Positions 57,421-64,000 of a stretch of DNA of 64,000 bases are shown here, one piece after another. Numbering within the stretch: position 1 is the first letter of the stretch; each line of letters starts with the position of its first letter. The stretch lies in the NCBI RefSeq assembly GCF_021869535.1, contig NW_026262690.1:90255995-90319994 (forward strand), given 5' to 3'. Under the pieces are notes generated by a model. The model did not search any database and was not told the origin of the DNA. It was given only the letters and a program-made list of their open reading frames with translations. Position numbers and translations under genes: made by a program. Origin of the DNA: Mytilus californianus. Its lineage: Eukaryota; Mollusca; Bivalvia; Mytilida; Mytilidae.

Positions 57421-57792
57421 AATGATTTGCTGAAACTAAAGTTAATAGCACTGTCATAAGATGTTCAAGTCTCAAATTTATCACGTGATTCATCTGGGTA
57501 TTTTTAGTCACATTAACATATATCCCCATCTATTTTATTCATATGAAAACTTCAATTTCAGGACAAAACTATAAAAAAAAATTCAAAGTAAGTCAAAAAC
57601 TTTTCAGCAGAGAGTATCTAAAGTTTAGATATTGCTGTCATTTTATAGTGCATGATCAAAACTCATTATCCATATCCATTTCATTTGATGGAATGTTTTA
57701 ATCAAGACAGGCAATTCCATAATTACTACCACTGTATCAAAATGTTATAGCACATACACTTTTAATCTAGGCTGTTCTAAGTCAATACCGAG

Positions 57793-57874
57793 ATGAAGCT
57801 TACACGCTGCACCTCCGTTCTAACCTTATTGTTATTTGCAGAAATGGTCATCGGATCATGTGACACAAAATTAG
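57793..57874 (+). CDS. C1q gene exon 1, signal peptide
   Basis: ATG at 57793, signal peptide, then SCDTKL. Donor G|GTAAAT after 57874; phase 1 out. Cleavage is likely after VIG. Confidence 0.88.
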
Positions 57875-60800
57875 GTAAATAAAATTATATTACTTTTATC
57901 TTAAAGATAACAAAAATATAGAATTTTCATAAGAAACTACTAAAACAACTTGAGAACCCAATTGTTCTTAAACGCTGGCCTAGGTAATGTATAAGGGCGT
58001 AGTGGGCCAATATTTGCACAACATAATGGCTCAACGTTGACCCAACGTTGTATGGTTGTATGCAACACATAGGTCAAACGTTGGCCCATTGTTGGAATAA
58101 CACAGCCTTTGATGGATCAATGTTGGTCCAATGTAGTACAATTATACGTTGGTACCGCCTTGGTACCGCCTAGGTCCAATGTATAAATCGTACGAATCAT
58201 CGAATGAAGAGTGCTACATGAGAAACAGGATGTCAAACGCTTAATTTAAAGCAACAACTAACCACATTCCTGGTTTTTTTGGGTGCTAATTGAAATTGCC
58301 TTTCTGTATAGTATCCTTTGTATTGTTGATCTTACACCCTGCCCTGAAATTAACATTTTTTTGTATTTTTGTATTATGTGTCTTTATTTTCGTGCGCATC
58401 CAATTGATGCCAAATATTTTTATTTTAAATATTCAGCCAGAATTTGATCATCACCTTAATACCCTACTTTTTATTTTCCTACAATGATAGACAAGTTTAG
58501 CTATAAATAATTTATGATAAGTCAAAATAAAAGCAAAACTTTAAGCAGAATCCGAAAAATTTAGAATTTTATTGTTATTATTCACTTGTATAGATCTCCA
58601 GATCTAGAAAGAAAAATATTCTCATCTGTATGAGAAAAAAAGTTTACAGTGTGTCTTGAATAAACAAGAGAGTAAATACAAGGAATATAACAACACATTT
58701 GATACAACAAAAAAGCACAGTAGAGACTACACTGTCGTAAAGACATAGATTAGAAGATAAGAAGTATATCCCTGTCTGACACCAATGTTTATAATCCACT
58801 CAACTATATTATTTTACTGTATGTTTCCTGCGTTCTCACGAGGGTATTAACCAACAGCGTCGTTTGTCTAGATAAATGCGTTTGCTTCAAATTCTAATTT
58901 CGTTTCATTAAAAAATAAAGGCATTCTTATTCTGTTACAGTAAAATCATACTTTGGAAAATATCCGAGACAAGAAAATGCATTTAGCAAACTTCAGTAAA
59001 TATGCTAGTATATATAAGGTTTACGACATATTGCTTTTTCAGAGTGTTCTCTTCTTGGTGATCTCCTTGAAATGACAATGAAGCATAAAGAACCAGGCAA
59101 GTTTCATACTTAAAAAGTTTTCATATAAAAATAAGGAGATGTGGTATGATTACCAATGAGACAACTATCCATCAAAGTTCAAATGAATGAATGTAAGCAA
59201 TCATAGGCAACCGTACGGCCTTCGACAATGAGAAAAACCCATACCGTATGGTCGGCTATAAAAGGCCCCGAAATTAACAATATGAAACAATTTAATTGAG
59301 AAAACTTACGGCCTAATTTATACCAAAACAATTTACGAAAAACAAATATGACAGACATGAACCAACGACAACCACTGAACTACAGGCTCCGGACTTGGAA
59401 CAGGCACAAAAAAAGAATGTGACGGGGTTAAACATGTTTGTGAGCGCTCAAACCTCCCGCTAACATGAGACAGTGGTGTAACAGTACAACATAAGAACAA
59501 ACTATAAAAAAGTTGAAAAAGGTCATAGTTTATTTTTTACTACAAGTGTGCTATTTGCGCAGTCAAAATGCATAAACTTTGGCTTTATATATTCACTAAC
59601 CGTATAAAGCCTTGTGTGTGAAGTTGAAACTAATTTTTCCGTACAGTTCTATTAATGATAGTAGTGAAAGTATGAAGGTTGACGGAATTTTAACGTCATC
59701 TACTTCATGTTCATAATTGCTAATTTTTACCTAAAATATTTCATTTGTAACAGTTTTCACAGTGGAATTATAAAGAGAACAACCAAGCATTGTCTCCAAA
59801 CATCATTTTTGTTTTGTACTCAGCTTGCAACAGGACAGAAAAGCTTGGCACAATCTCACATTCTACCTGGTTCAATGCCGTGTGCGAATAAATGTTATAT
59901 GTCAAGACAGTGTATATATATAATGATTCTAAATACTAGTATATGATTTCTTTTTTACTTAACCAGTTAACACAAATTAATAAAAAATAACACTCAAAAC
60001 AAACCGTTAATAATTGTCTTTGGAATTGAACCTTTAAATCATATTTATTGATAAATGAATGCATACATCATATGTCAATGAAATAGCAACCCAATGACAC
60101 AAACAATCATGTAAACTGTTAAAGATGTTCGCTGATCTTGTTTGTGACTTTTTGACAGATATTCGGAATCCTCTGATTTTATCCCTGTAGTTCCGTTATG
60201 TCCGCTAACTCCTACTTTTTTCATATTTTTATTACATTTAATTTAATAAGACATTTCAAAAAATCTCATAAAATCCTCGTTATTTGTTCTTTTTTTTTTA
60301 GAGAAAAATGTGTTAATGTTAAATGAATGCAAAATCTAGAGAGAATCACTTCCCACAAAATTTTCAAAGGCAAATATCTCAAAAACAAGTACATGGACCT
60401 GTTATTCATATACTTTCAATTTATCACAGTCCTTTATAAGCTTGTTAATTTGAAACAGAGCCGCGAACATCCTTAAAATACTACGTGATTTATGAAGCTT
60501 CCTCATTTTGTTGAATGCATACAATAAATCTCATTAATCAATTCATAGCACTTTTGATTTTACATTCTTCCACCATATTATCCCTCTTCATTCTCTATAT
60601 TTTGTCGCTAATATTATTTTTTTTACTAGCAATAAATAGTTGACACATAGAAATGGAAAGTCTAAATTGACAAAAAAAATATTCTTATTAAAAAGGTTAA
60701 CAATTTAATTAATGTTGATAATTTTGCCATTGGTGACTGTTGATTTCTTTTATTCTTATTGTCATTTTAGATAATATCTGTCAGTGTCTGAGAAGCACAA

Positions 60801-61186
60801 ACATCCCAGCCTTTACATCAATACTGACAAAAATTCAAGTCCTTGGAGCCAATGATGCTATCAAGTTTGACAAAATTGTCACCAATATACGAAATGGCTA
60901 CAATCCAACCACTGGTACTTTCACTGCACCTGTTGCTGGAGTTTACCAGTTTTCTTATACAGTCATGTCTCGTGATGGAAAAAGGCTGGTTGTCTATCTT
61001 TCTCACAATAATATCAAACAACACAGTACATGGCTGCTAGGTTCTACACATGACACAGGAACAACCAATATTATATTAAATCTGAAGAAAGGAGACCAAG
61101 TTGCAGTTAAGTCCCATGGCAGTTATACTGTTCACAGCAACAGTGACTTATATAGCTCATTTTCTGGCTATCTCATAGCAAAATAA
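57793..61186 (+). CDS. Secreted C1q-domain protein
   Basis: Exons 57793-57874, 59043-59096 and 60771-61186 join in phase to 183 codons plus stop. The protein has a signal peptide (MKLTRCTSVLTLLLFAEMVI, then GS), a short Cys-containing linker without collagen repeats, and a full globular C1q head of about 130 residues. C1q hallmarks are FDKIVTN, YNPTTGTFTAPVAGVYQFSY, LKKGDQVAV and the end SSFSGYLIAK. This is the short secreted C1q-domain type, greatly expanded in bivalves, where members act as lectin-like recognition proteins in haemolymph or extrapallial fluid. The ligand cannot be told from sequence. Three cysteines (CDTKL, ECSLL, CQC) in the linker could cross-link subunits. Confidence 0.93.
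57975..58185. repeat. 'aacgttggccca' repeat in C1q intron 1
   Basis: Several inverted and direct copies of phrases like 'caacgttgacccaacgttg' and 'aaacgttggcccattgttgg'. This is a short palindromic repeat cluster of unknown class. Confidence 0.55.
59043..59096 (+). CDS. C1q gene exon 2, linker
   Basis: 54 nt, phase 1-1, acceptor TGCTTTTTCAG. Encodes CSLLGDLLEMTMKHKEP. The only donor that keeps frame with exon 3 is CAG|GCAAGT after 59096, a GC-AG intron. The GT four bases further on would shift the frame. Confidence 0.75.
59126..59510 (+). mobile_element. Mytilid dispersed repeat in C1q intron 2
   Basis: Close copy of the first part of 8266-8570: 'gatgtggtatgattacc', 'ggcaaccgtacggccttcga', 'aaaaggccccgaaa', 'ccactgaactacaggctcc'. 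Confidence 0.8.
60119..60476. mobile_element. MITE with TTAA termini, inverted copy
   Basis: Begins TTAAAGATGTTCGCTG and ends CCGCGAACATCCTTAA. The interior 'agatattcggaatcctctg' is the inverse of that in 50963-51356. 358 bp, in C1q intron 2. Confidence 0.75.
60771..61186 (+). CDS. C1q gene exon 3, C1q domain
   Basis: Acceptor GTCATTTTAG, phase 1 in, stop TAA at 61184-61186. Holds the complete C1q head. AATAAA overlaps the stop at 61182-61187 and may serve, or not, as polyadenylation signal. Confidence 0.95.
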
Positions 61187-61239
61187 AAGAAACTATATTG
61201 TCAGTGTTTTGCTCTTTTATATTTTCTATTTAAAAAAGA

Positions 61240-61560
61240 GGGGCGAAGGATACCAAAGGGATGTTCAAAATCAGAAGTCGAAAATAAATGTGAAAAAAAT
61301 AGGCAGGACAGAAGTTATGAGTAAAAAAAGGCAGGATGAGATACTTTGCCAAAAAAAAGGCAGGATGACAATTTAGTTAAAAAAGTCAGGATAAACTAAT
61401 AAAAAAAGGCAGGACCGAATAGAGTGAAAAATAAAAAGGCATGACAGAGATTACAACTAAAAAAAAATGCAGGACAAAATTTTTTATCCTAGCTCCCCCC
61501 TATAAAAATCAAATGGTAGCTCCCTTACACAAAACATAGAAAACTGAGCAACACGAACCC
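61240..61560 (+). mobile_element. Dispersed repeat with 'ggcagga' phrases
   Basis: Starts like the mytilid repeat at 56390 ('gcgaaggataccaaagggat'), then repeats 'aaaaaggcaggatga' phrases and ends 'aatggtagctcccttacac'. The middle is the inverse of 33798-34080, so one composite element has two copies in the window. Confidence 0.7.
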
Positions 61561-61879
61561 ACATTGAATTCAGATTTGATGAAAGTCTATGTTTTACTGT
61601 GCTTATTGGAAAGGTTCAGTCCTATCAAAATACTAATTCATTGTTTAAATGCTTAACCAAATTTACAGTTTGAATTCACTTCTACAAACTGATCAACAAG
61701 TGAGGGAGTTTAGCTCATTGTTTCAGTGAAAAGTTATAAGTATCAAGCAAGTGCAGTGAAGAAAATAAATTTTACCACCCTAATCCTGTGATCGACATGT
61801 GTGATGAAAAAAGCTTCCATCATAATAATATTTTGTCAGTAAACATCTAATTGTTATTTTCATGGTTAACAAACTATTA

Positions 61880-62080
61880 TCGTGTGTTCAGGACGTTGGT
61901 TTTCTCATTTAAATTGCTTAACTTATTTTGTCATGTCGGGGCTTTTTATGGCTTGTTGTTCGGTCATCGTTTTGCTCATTGATGAAGGTTATATGGTGAT
62001 TAATAGTTGTTTACTTCTCCGTCATTTGGTCACTGGTGGAAAGCTGTTTCATTGACAATACTAGCACATCTTCTTTAAAA
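61880..62080 (-). mobile_element. Mytilid dispersed repeat end
   Basis: Contains 'gtcatgtcggggctttttat', 'cattgatgaaggttatatgg' and 'agcacatcttctttaaa', the family terminus in minus orientation. Confidence 0.6.
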
Positions 62081-62412
62081 TGTGTATTAAAACTTATTTG
62101 CTAGATGAGTGAAATGTTTGGAAAAAAGGTTGAACACATTATATCAAACGGACATAGACAAAACATAATCAAAGTTTTATATATCATAAAGATTCTGCTG
62201 TTAATTATATACAGTGTAAATTAGTTCCCTTTAATATTAACAGATCAGTAATGGGGTAAACTCAGTTAATAGATATATGCCATGGTGAATTCCCTTTTTG
62301 GGGAGAGCTTTCTGGATAACACTGAAGACCTGTGCTCGACTGATTGGTGGATGATGTTTGTTACGAAAAAATTTCCAAGCTACGGTTAAAAAATGAAGAA
62401 CAAGAATGTGTC

Positions 62413-62702
62413 CATAATACACGGATGCCCCACTCGCACTTTCATTTTCTATATTCAGTGGACAGTGAAATTGGGATCAAAACTCTAATTTGGCATAACA
62501 ATTAGAAAGATCATATCATAGGGAACATGTGTACTAAGTTTCAAGTTGATTGGACTTCAACTTCATCAAAAACTAACTTGACCAAAAACTTTAACCTGGA
62601 GCAGGACAGACGGATTGGACGAACGGAAGGACGAACGAACGGACGAACGGACGCACAGACCGAAAAAATAATGCCCCTCTACTATCGTAGGTGGGGCATA
62701 AA
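62413..62702 (+). mobile_element. Pearl-like element, single core, plus orientation
   Basis: Left end 'gatgccccactcgcac', a single core region with 'tcatcaaaaactaacttgac', then an ACGG/ACGA microsatellite (62606-62660) and the right end 'aataatgcccctct...gtggggcata'. Same layout as the elements in HLX intron 3, reversed. Confidence 0.65.
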
Positions 62703-63369
62703 AAAAGAATCCTGAATACTGAATGCAGTTATGTTAATTACTACAGGTTTGAAAAGAAATGGAAGTCAGTATAGGAATTAAATACGAATCTACAGTGTTT
62801 GTTAAATAGGCCTTCACTTGACCCAAAAAGTGCCGAGAGATATTTTACTAAATTAACCCATAATTACTACAGAAAAGCATATCCTGATTGAAGTACACAG
62901 TATCTTCCTGTTAGAAAACAAAGCAATACTTTATTGGTAAAAAAAAAAAACAAAAAAAAAAACAATGTTTATAAGTTATTACTTATAGATTTCATAATGA
63001 CTGAAATTTTCATATCCAAGTCACAATTTTTCATTAGTGTTCTTTATATTAAAGTTTATGTTCAAATTCTTCAAATTTCACGACACCATTATAATTTTTA
63101 TTACACTGCACTTGATTTATAATATACTACTGTGCATATTCATAGACTTTGTCCTTTCACAGTACCAATTGCCAAATGGTTTTACTCAATATTCAGTTTG
63201 AAGTATCCTCCACAATCTTTATCAATAGGTGACACATGTTGATAGTATATCTTCAATTTAAAATTTTCTTAACAAAAGAACTCTCATCGGACTAATATAC
63301 GTTGCTTCCTTATTGCAATGAGATCAGCGAATTCCTGTTCAGATAACCGAAAGAAGGGGTGATTATAGT
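62703..63369. other. Noncoding, nothing recognised
   Basis: AT-rich sequence with poly-A runs near 62939-62964. No supported exon or named repeat. Confidence 0.5.
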
Positions 63370-64000
63370 GTCATATTCAAATTCATTCAAATTCAAATTC
63401 TTTATTTTATTAACTTTGAGACTTAATGCTAATCAGTGTATTCAAATACAGTGTATACATATGGCATATTACAAACAATATTAACAATATGTATAAATAA
63501 CAATAGGTGACGTCAGAAGTTTCGTGATTACAAAATAACTTTACAATAAACTGTACAATCAATCGATGCTGGTTACTCTTGGAATCTACCTAGCTTGTTA
63601 CGGACAATACAAGACATTCAAATATAAATTAGTTATTAAACCATGCAACAGCTGCAGATATAGCATTTAATTAGCAGCATAGAAATTGATTTTGTTTTGA
63701 AGAAAAAAATTGTCATATGTATTCATTCATTATCGAACTATATTTAAATTTTGAAATAGATTGGACGCTTGATTTAAAAGAAAAAAATCTTTGCATCTAA
63801 AATAGTTGAGCTTTTCCCATATGAAGAAATAGCCACCATCATTTAAATTTCCATGTATAGTTTTATTCACGGCGGTATCATAATATCTCAAAATGTGTAT
63901 CCGCTCTAAAAGATGGATGAATGGGTGTTAATCGGCAAATATGAACTGTCATCTTTTGCTCTATCAACTTAAAAATTAAAAAGATTAACTGACATATTTA
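63370..64000 (-). mobile_element. Possible retroelement 3' region, truncated by window end
   Basis: A minus-strand frame of about 63 codons (from near 63930 to about 63735, including TIHGNLNDGGYFFIWEKLNY) is followed by about 350 nt ending in 'aaataaagaatttgaatttg' and a repeated 'tcaaattcaaat' junction. The layout resembles a LINE 3' end, but I do not recognise the peptide. Confidence 0.35.

Larger units (their letters stand above)
55672..57792. other. Divergent intergenic region between the VWD and C1q genes
   Basis: About 2.1 kb separates the two start codons. It contains two mytilid repeats (56240-56610, 57000-57420) and otherwise AT-rich sequence. There is no clear TATA box before the C1q ATG. 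Confidence 0.6.

Noticed and set aside
59097..59102. GT donor four bases after the GC donor of C1q exon 2
   Set aside because: It would end the exon in phase 2 while exon 3 needs phase 1.

Overview
The window is metazoan nuclear DNA from a bivalve mollusc, most likely a mussel (Mytilidae). The evidence is AT-rich, intron-rich sequence with GT-AG introns, an H2.0/HLX homeobox gene, a secreted C1q-domain gene, a VWD/C8/TIL modular gene, and dense dispersed repeats with termini I associate with Mytilus DNA (the motif 'gatgtggtatgattgcc' recurs on both strands). Almost all coding sequence is in short spliced exons, so long ORFs are a poor guide. I built gene models by matching splice sites, reading phase and domain homology by eye.

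Layout. 1-10.5 kb: a LINE 3' fragment, then gene-poor DNA with a perfect 119-bp-arm palindrome and mytilid repeats. 10.5-25.9 kb (+): a four-exon HLX-type homeobox gene (262 codons plus stop). Its third intron splits the homeodomain and has grown to 11 kb with tandem-repeat mobile elements, foldback elements and a 540-bp satellite-like array. 26.5-55.6 kb (-): a 26-exon gene for a secreted protein of about 1435 residues. In order it encodes a signal peptide, a 152-residue Lys/Ser/Glu-rich block, a lysine-rich linker built from seven intact 42-nt microexons, a WSC domain, two copies of an EGF-VWD-C8-TIL-EGF module, a Thr/Pro linker and an unrecognised Cys-containing C-terminal domain. Every exon junction is in phase, the summed exon length is divisible by three, a TATA box lies just upstream and an AATAAA just downstream. 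57.8-61.2 kb (+): a three-exon secreted C1q-domain gene with an apparent GC-AG intron. 61.2-64 kb: dispersed repeats and a possible retroelement end.

How the genes relate. HLX is a nuclear transcription factor and converges tail to tail on the VWD gene (625 bp between stop codons). The VWD gene and the C1q gene are divergently transcribed from about 2.1 kb of repeat-containing DNA. Both encode secreted proteins of extracellular or mucosal type, but nothing in the sequence shows that they act together.

The most unusual structure is the 5' half of the VWD gene. It holds a tandem array of phase-symmetric microexons in several states of decay, and a 48-bp minisatellite grown from the 3' end of the signal-peptide exon that carries a 5' splice-site-like sequence in nearly every unit.
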